Shown here in pieces: positions 1-8,503 of a stretch of DNA of 64,000 nucleotides. The number at the start of each line of letters is the position of its first letter. Positions within the stretch are counted from its first letter, which is position 1. Where the stretch lies: positions 1 through 64,000 of the forward strand of contig JALCHN010000002.1 of assembly GCA_022644775.1 (NCBI GenBank), in the 5' to 3' direction. The DNA comes from Eggerthellaceae bacterium (GTDB lineage: Bacteria; Actinomycetota; Coriobacteriia; Coriobacteriales; Eggerthellaceae). Under the pieces are notes generated by a model, which was not told the origin of the DNA, searched no databases, and saw only the letters and a program-made list of their open reading frames with translations. The position numbers and the translations under genes were made by a program.

Positions 1-44
1 CGCGCGTGATGTTGTCACACGAGCGTGTGACAACATCACGCGCG
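1..44. promoter_or_regulatory. Perfect 44-base palindrome, candidate operator
   Basis: Two 21-base arms (1-21 and 24-44) are exact reverse complements separated by the two bases AG. The core reads TTGTCACACG-AG-CGTGTGACAA. A further half-site, GTTGTCACACG, follows at 48-58. No T-run follows, so it is not a standard terminator. It lies about 130 bases upstream of the DUF1858 operon, which suggests an operator for a dimeric regulator. The regulator family cannot be named from the sequence, and a stem belonging to a gene left of the window remains possible. Confidence 0.6.
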
Positions 45-173
45 GTCGTTGTCACACGATGGAAAACCAATGCGTTGGTATGAAAAACAACGTTCCTTTG
101 CCCTGTCGGCTCGTAGGATAGCCTCAAACGAAAGCGAACGACGCCCCGCAGGGCGTCAGGCGAAAGGACTCGT

Positions 174-374
174 ATGAGCGCTCAGACCTACAACGGCGAC
201 ATGCTCGTCGGCGAAATCATCCGCATGGATTCCCGCAACATCGCGATTCTCGAAAGCGCCGGCATGGGCTGCGTGGGCTGCCCGGCCTCGCAGAGCGAAT
301 CGCTCAACGACGCCTGCATGGTGCACGGCATGAACAGCGAAGCCGTCCTTGCCATGCTGAACGGGGCCGAATAA
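174..374 (+). CDS. DUF1858 domain protein (redox disulfide domain)
   Basis: This 66-residue cytoplasmic protein is essentially one DUF1858 domain, the small domain known from hybrid-cluster-protein contexts and from the N-terminus of ScdA-type proteins. The diagnostic stretch GMGCVGCPASQSESLNDAC carries a CxxC pair and a third cysteine. The start ATG is preceded by GAAAGGA. The stop overlaps the next ATG by one base (TAATG), so translational coupling is likely. The downstream hemerythrin suggests a role in nitrosative or oxidative stress or iron-sulfur repair; that role is inferred from context. Confidence 0.8.
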   Translation: MSAQTYNGDMLVGEIIRMDSRNIAILESAGMGCVGCPASQSESLNDACMVHGMNSEAVLAMLNGAE

Positions 375-955
375 TGAGCGCGTTCCTGGGCCCCATCCAC
401 TACCGCATGTTCGAAAAGGCCCGCTCGGTCGACGGCCTGGCGCGTAGAATCGCCGCCTACGCCGACGCCCAGGGTTGGACCGAAGGCCATGCCGCGGCGC
501 TCGACGCGTCGAACCCGCGCCTCGAAGGCGAGATCACCGATCACATCGACCTCTCGCAGATCCACGCCAGCCTCGACGCGCTCGTGCACGACTCCGAAGC
601 CGCCCTCGCGGCTGCGTGCGCCCCGCTCGCCGGCCACATCGACGAGGTCTGCGCCTACGCTCGCACGCTCGGTGCCCAGGCGGCCGAATCCGACGGCGCC
701 ACAGCCGATGCCGACGTCAAGCAGATCTGGCAGCTGGTCGACGGCCACTGGCTCGACGGCATGCCCTGCGACGGTTTCGTGACGGTTACGGGCGGTGAGC
801 CCGACGCGGTTTCGTGGACCATCAACCTGGCCCCGCACACGGCCGCCGGCTACGAACGGCTGCGCACCGCTTGGACCGCCGGTTACCTTGACGTCGTCGA
901 CGTGCAGCTCGAAAGCTTCGGTAACGGCGCCTACCGTATGGCGAAGGCGGCGTAG
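374..955 (+). CDS. Conserved protein of the DUF1858-hemerythrin operon, function unknown
   Basis: The product is 193 residues with no signal peptide or membrane segment, so probably cytoplasmic. I do not recognise a named domain. Visible features are an N-terminal GPIHYRMFEKA motif, a mostly helical acidic middle, and a C-terminal half with HWLDGMPCDGF followed by an alternating, beta-like segment. Conserved-looking histidines (residue 8 and in HWLDG) and the single late cysteine could bind metal or a cofactor. Its start overlaps the stop of the DUF1858 gene, and the hemerythrin gene starts 4 bases after its stop. The three products probably act together. Confidence 0.7.
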   Translation: MSAFLGPIHYRMFEKARSVDGLARRIAAYADAQGWTEGHAAALDASNPRLEGEITDHIDLSQIHASLDALVHDSEAALAAACAPLAGHIDEVCAYARTLGAQAAESDGATADADVKQIWQLVDGHWLDGMPCDGFVTVTGGEPDAVSWTINLAPHTAAGYERLRTAWTAGYLDVVDVQLESFGNGAYRMAKAA

Positions 956-959
956 GGCC

Positions 960-1505
960 ATGGCCGACATCGACCTTTCGGAATTCCCCGACCTGCCCGA
1001 CACCAAGGGTATGGACATCGTCGACGCGATGCTTGCCGAACACGACCGCATTCTCATCGAGGCCGACGACCTCGAGCGCATGTGCCGCGACCTTGTCGCC
1101 ACGGGCGCCTTCAACGTCGGCGACTTCGACTACAAGGTGCGCTTCATCCGCGAGTTTTCCGATGCGGCCCACCATCGCAAGGAAGAGGACGTCCTCTACT
1201 CCTACATGCTCGAGCATCTGGGTCAGGTGGCCGAAAACCTCATTCGCCACGGCATGCTCGTCGACCACGATCGCGGTCGCGCCTGCGTGAAGCGCATGGA
1301 AGACGCTGCGCACGTCTACGATGCCGATCCGTCGGTCGAAAACCGCGTCGAGCTCGTGTCCTGGGCCATGGAATACGTGCACCTGATCCGCGCGCACGTG
1401 CAGCGCGAGAACACGGTGGCCTATCCCTTTGCCCGCCGGTCAATCGACCCGGCGGTCATGGCCGAGCTCACGGCCAAGGCGCAAAGCTACGAGCCCCACT
1501 TCTAA
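960..1505 (+). CDS. Hemerythrin-like domain protein
   Basis: The 181-residue protein has the four-helix hemerythrin pattern: an early EHDRIL, HHRKEEDVLYSYM (HxxxE), a later VDHDRGR, and RAHVQRENTVAYPF near the end. These supply the histidine and carboxylate ligands of a diiron site that binds O2 or NO. There is no transmembrane segment. The ATG at 960 is chosen because it starts at the hemerythrin-family N-terminus directly after the upstream stop; an in-frame extension further upstream would lie inside the previous gene. Together with the DUF1858 protein it resembles the two halves of ScdA/RIC-type di-iron repair proteins, split into separate genes. Confidence 0.85.
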   Translation: MADIDLSEFPDLPDTKGMDIVDAMLAEHDRILIEADDLERMCRDLVATGAFNVGDFDYKVRFIREFSDAAHHRKEEDVLYSYMLEHLGQVAENLIRHGMLVDHDRGRACVKRMEDAAHVYDADPSVENRVELVSWAMEYVHLIRAHVQRENTVAYPFARRSIDPAVMAELTAKAQSYEPHF

Positions 1506-1566
1506 ACCGCTCCTGCCGTGGGCGGCACCCCGGTCAACCTCCTTGTCGGCCCAAGCCGCCCCAATT

Positions 1567-1608
1567 GAAAGAAGCCTACGTCGCAGAATCGCGGCGTGGG
1601 CTTCTTCG
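1567..1608. terminator. Bidirectional intrinsic terminator
   Basis: A 16-base stem (1569-1584 with 1591-1606, containing G-T pairs) around an AGAATC loop lies between the convergent hemerythrin and rsfS genes. It ends in CTTCTTC on one strand and TTTC on the other. Confidence 0.7.
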
Positions 1609-1635
1609 TGTCTGGGGCCAGATGACGGGGGAGGG

Positions 1636-2082
1636 CTATGCCTCTTCTTCGCCCGCCTGCGCGGCCTTGCCCATGAGCTCGGCGATGCGGTCGGAATATT
1701 CGGCGTCGGTGATGCCGGCTTCCTTCAGATCGACCACCGGCGCGTCGTTCCACAGCTCCTCGAGGCGGTAGTAGGAACGCGCTTCGGGCTGGAAGACGTG
1801 CACGACCACGCCGCCGTAATCGAGCAGGGCCCAGGTGCCCTGGCCCATGCCCTCGGACGAGATGGGGCTCAGGTCGCACTGCTCGCGGACGTCCTTGCGC
1901 ACCTCGTCGATGATCGCATCGACCTGGCGGTTGTTGGCAGCGGTCGCGATCACGAAGTAGTCGGTCACCGACGAAAGCCCGCGCAAGTCCTGCACCATGA
2001 TGTCGGTGGCCTTCTTGTTGTCGGCCGCCTTGGCCGCCGTGAGGGCCACGGCGCGGCTGTCGTAGTTCAAAGTCTTTGCCAT
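1636..2082 (-). CDS. rsfS: Ribosomal silencing factor RsfS
   Basis: The 148-residue protein matches the RsfS/Iojap family along its length: DIMVQDLRGLSSVTDYFVI, then NRQVDAI, GTWALLDYGGVVVHVF and YYRLEELW. RsfS binds ribosomal protein uL14 and blocks joining of the subunits when nutrients are limiting. A short glutamate-rich tail extends past the family core. The start is preceded by AAAGGAGAA. It shares the minus strand with the methyltransferase gene upstream of it (about 100 bases away) and is convergent with the hemerythrin gene. Confidence 0.92.
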   Translation of the reverse strand: MAKTLNYDSRAVALTAAKAADNKKATDIMVQDLRGLSSVTDYFVIATAANNRQVDAIIDEVRKDVREQCDLSPISSEGMGQGTWALLDYGGVVVHVFQPEARSYYRLEELWNDAPVVDLKEAGITDAEYSDRIAELMGKAAQAGEEEA

Positions 2083-2184
2083 TGTTCTCCTTTACGGTTT
2101 CTTGTGATGGGCTTATCTTACGCTTTCGCTTCGCCGGGGGCTCTGTGAAGGGGCCGGCTGTAGGGAATCTGCGAATGGACCCGG

Positions 2185-3501
2185 TTAGAGCCTGCGGAAG
2201 ATGCTCACCACTTCGTTGTGGAAGGTCTGCGGGAAGAGGTCGACGGGCGTGGCGCGCTCGAGGGCGTAGCCGGCCGTTTCCATGCGGGCCACGTCGCGCG
2301 CCCAGGTCGCCGGGTCGCAGCTCACGTAGGCCACGCGCCCGGGGCCGGCCGCCGCGATGCTTTCGGGGACGCCGTCGGCCAGGCCCGCGCGCGGCGGGTC
2401 GACCACGAGCGCGTCGAGCGCGCCCAGCTGGGGGAGCTCGCGGGCGCTGTCGCCGCCCATCACGTCGACCCACACGCCGTTGTCGTCGGCGTTGCGACGC
2501 AAATCGCGCACGCTCGACGCGGCGCTTTCCACGGCCACCACATCGTCGCAGATGTCGGCCAGGGGCAGGGTGAAGGTGCCCACGCCGCAGTAGAGGTCGG
2601 CGACGCGGCCGTGGGAGGGTACGTGCAGGCCGTCGCGCACGAGCTCGATGAGCTTTTCGGCCTGCGCGGTGTTGACCTGGAAGAAGCTCGGCGCGCTCAC
2701 CTTATAGGTGAAATCGCCCAATCGCTCGGTCCAGTTGCCGGCGCCGTAGAGCACCTCGACTCCCTTGATCGCCCGCGACTTGCCCGGGTCGGCCATTACG
2801 CGCACGATGCTCGTGGCGTGCAGGGCGCTCTTCAGGGTTTTGGCCGCGGCGGCGCGGGGGAAGGCGCCCGGCTTGGTCCACAGGGCGATTTCGGTCGCGC
2901 GCGTGCGGTCGCTGTGGCGCACGCCCACGCGGAAGAGCTGCAGATCGCTCGACCCCTGCAGAAAGCGCAGGGCGCCCTGCAGGGCCTTCGGGGCCTTTTC
3001 GATCGCCTTGTGGGCCAAGGGGCAGGCGGGCACGCTCGCCAGCTCGTGCGAGCGGTTGCGGTGCAGCCCTAGGATCATGCGCCCTGCGGCGTCGGTGCCC
3101 ACGCCCATCTCGAGCTTGTTGCGGTAGCCCCAGGGCTTCTTGCAAGGCACGCAAGGGGCCACGAGCGCTTCGGCGGCCGCGCGGTCGAAACGGGCCACGC
3201 GTACGAGCTGGGCCACGGTGTTGGCGCGCTTTGCTTCGAGCTGGGCCTCGTAGGACACGTGCGCCCAGGGACAGCCCCCGCACTGTGCGGCCGCCGGGCA
3301 GCGGGGCGCCACGCGGGCCTCGCCGGGCTCGAGCACCTCGACGGCGCGGCCGTGCGCGAACTTCTTCTTGTCTTCGTCGATGGCGACCCTGACCAGGTCG
3401 CCGGGGGCGGCGTCTTCCACGAAGACGGCCTTGCCGTCCGCGGCGTGGGCGATGGCCGCCGTGCCGTAGGTGAGCGCTTCGATGCGCAGCGTAGCTTCCA
3501 T
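2185..3501 (-). CDS. Class I SAM-dependent 23S rRNA/tRNA (uracil-C5) methyltransferase, RlmD/TrmA family
   Basis: The 438-residue protein has an N-terminal TRAM RNA-binding domain (about residues 1-60), then a cluster-type cysteine set in PRCPAAAQCGGCPW with a later CPLA, as in RlmD-type enzymes. A Rossmann methyltransferase domain follows with DLYCGVGTFTLPLA (SAM binding), VVDPPRAGL, and YVSCDPATWARD holding the catalytic cysteine. It methylates a uridine at C5 in rRNA or tRNA; the exact position cannot be read from sequence. Length is normal for the family. The start ATG lies just upstream of the tRNA-Arg region, transcribed the other way. Confidence 0.88.
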   Translation of the reverse strand: MEATLRIEALTYGTAAIAHAADGKAVFVEDAAPGDLVRVAIDEDKKKFAHGRAVEVLEPGEARVAPRCPAAAQCGGCPWAHVSYEAQLEAKRANTVAQLVRVARFDRAAAEALVAPCVPCKKPWGYRNKLEMGVGTDAAGRMILGLHRNRSHELASVPACPLAHKAIEKAPKALQGALRFLQGSSDLQLFRVGVRHSDRTRATEIALWTKPGAFPRAAAAKTLKSALHATSIVRVMADPGKSRAIKGVEVLYGAGNWTERLGDFTYKVSAPSFFQVNTAQAEKLIELVRDGLHVPSHGRVADLYCGVGTFTLPLADICDDVVAVESAASSVRDLRRNADDNGVWVDVMGGDSARELPQLGALDALVVDPPRAGLADGVPESIAAAGPGRVAYVSCDPATWARDVARMETAGYALERATPVDLFPQTFHNEVVSIFRRL

Positions 3502-3570
3502 GAAACCAGGGGTCCTTTGCGGTGAGTTTGAGATTTATACGCGCGTTTTCGCGCGTGACACAGTTTAGCG

Positions 3571-3576
3571 TATAAT
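3571..3576 (+). promoter_or_regulatory. -10 element of the tRNA-Arg promoter
   Basis: A perfect TATAAT lies 14 bases before the mature tRNA 5' end. The hexamer 17 bases upstream (TTCGCG) is a poor -35, which can be tolerated with a consensus -10. Confidence 0.6.
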
Positions 3577-3590
3577 CACACTCTGGTTAT

Positions 3591-3666
3591 GCCCTCGTAG
3601 CTCAGGGGATAGAGCGTCTGCCTCCGGAGCAGAAAGTCGCAGGTTCGAATCCTGTCGAGGGCACCA
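3591..3666 (+). tRNA. tRNA-Arg (anticodon CCG)
   Basis: A full cloverleaf can be folded: acceptor GCCCTCG with CGAGGGC, anticodon stem TCTGC/GCAGA around CTCCGGA (anticodon CCG, reading CGG), and a T-arm with GGTTCGAATCC. Discriminator A and the CCA end (3664-3666) are encoded. Confidence 0.95.
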
Positions 3667-3692
3667 TCTTTTAGAATACGAAGGAGCAGTGC

Positions 3693-4226
3693 ATGGCCCA
3701 GTACACACCCAATTACAAGCCCAACGGCAACGAAGTCGCCGTCATCGTCACCTCGAAGGGCACCGTGCGGGTGCAGCTGGCCGGAAACGATGCTCCTATT
3801 CATGTGGGCAACTTCGTCGAACTCGCTCAGAAGGGCTTCTACGACAACCTGAAGTTCCACCGCTACGTCCCGAACTTCGTCATCCAGGGCGGCGACCCCA
3901 ACACCCGCGATCTCGACACCGATCAGGTCATCGCGGCGGCCGACAACCCCTTCAGCGGCTTGGGCACGGGCGGTCCCGGCTACACGATCAAGGAAGAGTA
4001 CACCGTCAACCCGCACAACAGCCACGAAGACGGTGCCCTCGCCATGGCGCGCAGCCAGAACCCCAACAGCGCCGGCTCTCAGTTCTACCTGTGCCTCGGT
4101 GCCCAGCACTTCCTCGACCCGAACTACACCGTGTTCGGCCAGACCATCGAAGGCAAAGACGTTATCAAGCAGCTGCGCGTGGGCGACGTGATCGAATCGA
4201 TCACGATCGAAGGCGCCAACGCGTAA
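3693..4226 (+). CDS. Cyclophilin-type peptidyl-prolyl cis-trans isomerase
   Basis: The 177-residue protein is a single cyclophilin domain. The sequence FHRYVPNFVIQGGDP holds the catalytic arginine region, and the domain continues with an expected Asn-Ser-Ala-Gly-Ser-Gln-Phe type segment (NPNSAGSQFYLCL) and an HFLDPNYTVFGQ end. It has no signal peptide, so it acts in the cytoplasm, catalysing prolyl isomerisation during protein folding. AAGGAG lies 6 bases before the ATG. It follows tRNA-Arg by 26 bases and may share its transcript. Confidence 0.92.
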   Translation: MAQYTPNYKPNGNEVAVIVTSKGTVRVQLAGNDAPIHVGNFVELAQKGFYDNLKFHRYVPNFVIQGGDPNTRDLDTDQVIAAADNPFSGLGTGGPGYTIKEEYTVNPHNSHEDGALAMARSQNPNSAGSQFYLCLGAQHFLDPNYTVFGQTIEGKDVIKQLRVGDVIESITIEGANA

Positions 4227-4280
4227 ATCGGCGGTGCTTCCGCACGGCCCTAAGCGCTGCACGAGAGGACGATCGAATTT

Positions 4281-5651
4281 ATGAACAACGTGTTATTCCA
4301 GCAGGCGCGCCAGGCCTACAACGCTAACGACTACGTGTCGGCGTTGGAAGGCTTCACGCAGTGCCTGCAAGGGGCTAACAACGGGGAAGAGCTCGCCGCC
4401 GGCGAGCTCGGCCTTCTTTATCATCAGATCGGCAACTGCTTAATGAAGTTGCACGACTACGACGAGGCCATCCATGCCTACACCCAGGCCACGACCGACA
4501 ACGCCTATGACGGCATCGGTGCGGTCAACTGCAACCTGGGCAACAGCTATGCGGCCCTGCACGATTACGAAGACGCGGTGAAGCACTTCGAGATCGCCGT
4601 GTCCGACAAGAAGTACGCCACGCCCTACAAGGCCTATTCGGGTATGGGCAAGGCCTACCTGAAGTTGGGCAAGTCCGCCGAAGCCGGCAGCGCCTTCCGT
4701 TCGGCCGCCCTCGACGAGGCCAACCCCAACCCGGCGCAGGCCCTGCTCAATTTGGGTATCTGCTTCATGGCGCTCAACCGCCCCAACGACGCGGTCGCTT
4801 CTTACGAAAGCGCCCTGCAGTTCAGCATGAACAGCGCCACCAAGAACAAGCTCTACGCCAACTTGGGCCAAGCTTACACGAGCTGCGGCCAGATGCAGAA
4901 GGCCGTCGACGCCTTCGAGCGCGCCCTGGCCGACAAGACCTACTTCTTGAACGACGCCGCGTCGGTCGATTACCAGCGCGCGGTGGGCGCGGTGGCCCAG
5001 GGCACCCAGGTCATGGAACCGGTGAAGCCGGGCGAAACCGCGGGCATCACGGGCGCCATGGACGATCTGTCGGGCCTCGACGTGCCGGCCGACGGCACGC
5101 CCGCCTACGACGCCAACGCCGCCTATGAGCAGAACCCCTACTATTACCAGGAGCAGTATCCGGGCCAGGACCAGTACCAGAATCCCGACGACCGCTTCTT
5201 CAACGCTTCCGAAGAGGAAATCGAGCAGTGGTCGAAGGGCGTCGCCAAACAGGACCGCAAGCGTCGCAACGTGGGCCTGAAGGTCGTCGTGACCCTCATC
5301 GTCATCCTGCTCCTCCTCGCTGCGGCGGGCGGCTTCGCCTACTACAAGGGCTACGGCTATCCCACCCAGGAATCGGTCGTGCAGTCGCTCTTTGCCGACA
5401 AGGAAGCAGCCGCTTCGAGCGAGTTCTCCTCGAGCCTCGATGAATCGAGCATCCAGAACATGCTCGACCCGGTGGTGGAAGACGCTTCCGTTTCGATCGA
5501 CGGCATCGACCGTTCGATGAACCAGTCCACCGTCTACGCGACGGCCACCACGAGCGAGGGTGGTTCGATCCAGTACAAGGTCACGCTCGCCCGCGACGGC
5601 ATCGGCTGGAAGATCAGCAACATCGAGCTGTATTTCCCCAGCCAGAACTAA
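4281..5651 (+). CDS. TPR repeat protein with one C-terminal membrane segment
   Basis: The 456-residue protein begins with about six tetratricopeptide repeats (residues 1-225), recognisable by repeating patterns such as [28 protein letters not shown] and [13 protein letters not shown]. An acidic Tyr/Gln/Pro-rich linker (about 235-315) and a KQDRKRR basic cluster follow, then one hydrophobic helix (about 334-354) and a roughly 100-residue exported domain. The topology is therefore TPR inside, tail outside. TPRs mediate protein-protein contacts; the partner is unknown. The exported part resembles an NTF2-like fold only loosely. It lies between a cyclophilin gene and ndk. Confidence 0.75.
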   Translation: MNNVLFQQARQAYNANDYVSALEGFTQCLQGANNGEELAAGELGLLYHQIGNCLMKLHDYDEAIHAYTQATTDNAYDGIGAVNCNLGNSYAALHDYEDAVKHFEIAVSDKKYATPYKAYSGMGKAYLKLGKSAEAGSAFRSAALDEANPNPAQALLNLGICFMALNRPNDAVASYESALQFSMNSATKNKLYANLGQAYTSCGQMQKAVDAFERALADKTYFLNDAASVDYQRAVGAVAQGTQVMEPVKPGETAGITGAMDDLSGLDVPADGTPAYDANAAYEQNPYYYQEQYPGQDQYQNPDDRFFNASEEEIEQWSKGVAKQDRKRRNVGLKVVVTLIVILLLLAAAGGFAYYKGYGYPTQESVVQSLFADKEAAASSEFSSSLDESSIQNMLDPVVEDASVSIDGIDRSMNQSTVYATATTSEGGSIQYKVTLARDGIGWKISNIELYFPSQN

Positions 5652-5718
5652 GGAACGTCGGGGTTCGCCCCGCAGTCATTGGGTCGCAAGGCCCGAACGC
5701 GAAAGGAATGTGCAGAAC

Positions 5719-6123
5719 ATGGCAATCGAAAAGACCTACAGCATGATCAAGCCCGACGGTGTGCGCAACGGCCACATCGGCGAGATCGTCGCCCGCTTCG
5801 AGCGCGCCGGCCTCAAGATCGAGCGCCTCGAACTCGGCATGGTGACGCTTGACCAGGCCAAGGCCAACTACGCCGAGCACGAAGGCAAGCCCTTCTATGA
5901 TGGTCTGATCTCCTACATCACGTCCGGCCCGGTCGTGAAGATGGTCATCTCCGGCGAAGGCGCCGTAAAGAAGGTCCGCTCTCTCATGGGCGCCACCAAC
6001 CCGGCGGAAGCCGCCCCTGGCACCATCCGCGGCGACTTCGGTCTGATCATGGACGAAAACGTGATCCACGGCTCCGACAGCGTCGAATCCGCCGAGCGCG
6101 AGATCGGCATCTTCTTCAACTAA
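5719..6123 (+). CDS. ndk: Nucleoside diphosphate kinase
   Basis: The 134-residue protein matches the NDK family over its full length: [14 protein letters not shown] at the start, [19 protein letters not shown] in the middle, and the catalytic phosphohistidine in NVIHGSDS, with [10 protein letters not shown] at the end. It transfers the gamma phosphate between nucleoside triphosphates and diphosphates. The ATG at 5719 is chosen from family length and the preceding AAAGGAATG; an in-frame extension upstream would run into the TPR gene. A strong terminator follows 22 bases after the stop. Confidence 0.95.
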   Translation: MAIEKTYSMIKPDGVRNGHIGEIVARFERAGLKIERLELGMVTLDQAKANYAEHEGKPFYDGLISYITSGPVVKMVISGEGAVKKVRSLMGATNPAEAAPGTIRGDFGLIMDENVIHGSDSVESAEREIGIFFN

Positions 6124-6144
6124 GAAGCGCCGCATACGCCTTTG

Positions 6145-6173
6145 AAACGCCTCCCCTCGGGGAGGCGTTTTTC
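6145..6173 (+). terminator. Intrinsic terminator after ndk
   Basis: A perfect 12-bp stem (6145-6156 with 6159-6170) is closed by two loop bases and followed by T residues. Confidence 0.9.
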
Positions 6174-6492
6174 GTGCGGGCGCAGGCGGGGGAGAGCGGG
6201 GGAGCTCTGCTGTCGCGGAACTTGCACGGGCTCTTCCCGAAACACGCGCGCATCCGCCTCGAATCAGGCGCGCGCCCAGCGCGCAATCCTCGTCGGCGGG
6301 CCCCGGCATCTGCAGCGTTCTCGCCTTGAAACCCGCGCGAAAAGCTATGCGGATTTTCATCACGGATGCCCTCTTCCGTATGGTATAACGCCTCGTGACC
6401 CAATATAGTAGGCGTGTGTATTTCAAAGTTCGCGTAAACCCCTGTGCTAATATTTGGTTTCGCGAATTTACGAGGATAAAGGACAGACGTTT
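6174..6492 (+). other. Intergenic leader of the mreB operon
   Basis: About 320 bases without a supported gene. The right part becomes AT-richer and holds TAATAT at 6448-6453, a possible -10 without a convincing -35, followed by GAGGATAAAGGAC before the mreB start. A second -10-like TATAAC lies at about 6384. No conserved RNA motif is evident. Confidence 0.4.
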
Positions 6493-7542
6493 ATGTCGTT
6501 TATGGATTGGTTCAACTCTGCCGGTGCGTCGTACGACCTGGCTATCGACTTGGGTACCGCGAATACCTTGGTCGCCATTACGGGCGAGGGCATCGTCATC
6601 AACGAACCGTCTGTCGTCGCCATCGAAAAGTCGACGCATCGCGTCCTCGCCGTTGGCCACGAAGCTAAGAACATGATCAACCATACGCCCGATGCGTTTT
6701 CGGCCGAACACCCTCTGCACGACGGTGTAATCGCCGATTATGACGTCACCGAGGCCATGCTGTCCGCATTCATCAACAAGGCGGTTGAGCGCAAGTACCC
6801 CTGGCAGCCCAAGCCCCGCATCGTCGTATGCATTCCCTGCGGCGCCACGTCGGTCGAAAAGCGCGCCGTGTTCGAGGCCACCATCCAGGCGGGCGCCCGC
6901 CAGGCCTACCTGATCGAAGAGCCCATGGCGGCCGCTATGGGCGCCGATCTGCCTGTGACCGAACCCACCGGTTCGATGGTCGTCGACATCGGCGGCGGCA
7001 CGACCGAAGTCGCCGTCATCTCCCTAGGCGGCATCGTGACCTCCTCGTCGCTGCGCCTGGCCGGCAACCGCATGGACGAAGCCATCGCCATGTACCTGCG
7101 CGACCTTCTGGGCATCAAGATCGGCGAGCGCACGGCCGAAGTCATCAAGATCAAGATCGGCTCGATTCTGCCCTTCGCGGACGGCCGTGAACGCGACATG
7201 ATCATCAGCGGTCAGGACGTGCTCACCGAACAGCCCAAGGAAGTCACGATCCAGTCCGAAGACGTGCGCGCCGCCCTGCAGCCTTCCTGCGACGAAATGG
7301 TCCTGCACATCAAGGAAACCTTCAAGAAGACCAACCCCGACCTGGCCAGCGATATCATCCAAAACGGCATCCTGCTCACTGGCGGCGGCGGCCTTCTGTC
7401 GGGCCTCGACCAGTACATGTCCCAGGCGCTCGAAATCCCCGTGTGGGTGAGCGAAACGGCCCTTACCAACGTGGTAATGGGCTGCCTGAAGGTTCTGGAA
7501 ACGCCGTCCGCCCTCAAGCAGACGCTCATGCGTTCCCGATAG
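6493..7542 (+). CDS. mreB: Rod-shape actin-like protein MreB
   Basis: The 349-residue protein has the actin/MreB signatures: DLAIDLGTANTLV (phosphate 1), VVCIPCGATSVEKRAV, EEPMAAAMGADLP, VVDIGGGTTEVAVISLGG (phosphate 2) and ILLTGGGGLLSGLD (adenosine). It polymerises under the membrane and positions lateral wall synthesis. The ATG at 6493 fits the usual N-terminus and has AGGATAAAGGA upstream; a 13-codon upstream extension is not family-like. First gene of the mreB-mreC-mreD-mrdA-rodA cluster, with 16 bases to mreC. Confidence 0.95.
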   Translation: MSFMDWFNSAGASYDLAIDLGTANTLVAITGEGIVINEPSVVAIEKSTHRVLAVGHEAKNMINHTPDAFSAEHPLHDGVIADYDVTEAMLSAFINKAVERKYPWQPKPRIVVCIPCGATSVEKRAVFEATIQAGARQAYLIEEPMAAAMGADLPVTEPTGSMVVDIGGGTTEVAVISLGGIVTSSSLRLAGNRMDEAIAMYLRDLLGIKIGERTAEVIKIKIGSILPFADGRERDMIISGQDVLTEQPKEVTIQSEDVRAALQPSCDEMVLHIKETFKKTNPDLASDIIQNGILLTGGGGLLSGLDQYMSQALEIPVWVSETALTNVVMGCLKVLETPSALKQTLMRSR

Positions 7543-7558
7543 GGGCGAATAGAACGAT

Positions 7559-8494
7559 ATGCCGTTCAATTTCAAACAGGAGCCATCAGCGCTGAGAACT
7601 TACGTGCTGCTGGTCGCCTTGGTCGTGGTCTCGCTCGTCTTGGTGTCGGTCTACGACAACGAAGGCGAAAACGGCTTCCTCCATGGCATGCAGGGCGGGC
7701 TTTCCACGGTCGTCTCTCCGCTCAAGCTGGCGAGCGGAGCCATCAGCGCCGGGGAAGACTCTGCTCAAAACGCCGCCGAGGACGCTTCGGCCAACGCCGA
7801 TACGCTCAACGCCCTGCGCGACCAGAACAACCAGCTGCGCGAAGAGGTGGCCGAACTCGAAGAGTACCGCCAGGAGGCCCAGCGCCTGCAGGACATCCTC
7901 GATCTGAAGGACTACTACTCGATCGAGGGCACCACCTGCCGCGTGCTCGCCCGTTCCACCGATGCGTGGAGCCAGACGGTCACGCTCGACAAGGGTTCCA
8001 ACGACGGCGTCGTCTACGGCGCGCCGGTCGTGGGCGCGAGCGGCTTGGTCGGCCAGGTCATCTCGGTCGACTCCTTCACCTGCACGGTGCGCCTGTTGCA
8101 GGACCCGCAGTTCGGCGTCGCGGCCATGATCCAGAGCAACCGCGCCCAGGGCGTGCTCCAAGGCAACATCGACGGCCTGCTCTACCTGGAAGATGTCGAC
8201 AGCGATGCCGAAGTCAACGCCGGCGACGTGGTCATCACGTCGGGTTTGGGCGGCGGCTTCAGCCGCGGCATCATGATCGGCACCGTGGTGAAGGTCGACG
8301 GCCAGCAGGGCGACACCAACCGCCGCATCGTCGTCGAGCCGAGCGATACGGTCTCCACGCTTGAAGAGGTCACCGTCGTCTCTTCGATGGGCTCCGATGG
8401 CCTCGCGTCCGATTCGTCGAGCTCCAGCTCTTCGAGCTCTTCCAGTTCGTCGAGTTCCAGCAGTTCAAGTTCCTCGAGTTCCAGCAGCCGATAG
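7559..8494 (+). CDS. mreC: Rod-shape protein MreC with poly-serine tail
   Basis: The 311-residue protein has a short cytoplasmic start, one membrane helix (about 14-32), a coiled coil (about 80-118, RDQNNQLREEVAELEEYR) and the two small beta domains of MreC (SNDGVVYGAPVVGASGLVGQV, then AGDVVITSGLGGGFSRGI). MreC is the extracytoplasmic scaffold of the elongasome. The last residues are unusual: after GLASD come 25 consecutive serines and a final Arg. These serines use all six serine codons in mixed order. mreD starts 9 bases after the stop. Confidence 0.93.
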   Translation: MPFNFKQEPSALRTYVLLVALVVVSLVLVSVYDNEGENGFLHGMQGGLSTVVSPLKLASGAISAGEDSAQNAAEDASANADTLNALRDQNNQLREEVAELEEYRQEAQRLQDILDLKDYYSIEGTTCRVLARSTDAWSQTVTLDKGSNDGVVYGAPVVGASGLVGQVISVDSFTCTVRLLQDPQFGVAAMIQSNRAQGVLQGNIDGLLYLEDVDSDAEVNAGDVVITSGLGGGFSRGIMIGTVVKVDGQQGDTNRRIVVEPSDTVSTLEEVTVVSSMGSDGLASDSSSSSSSSSSSSSSSSSSSSSSSSSR

Positions 8495-8503
8495 GGGGTA
8501 GGA

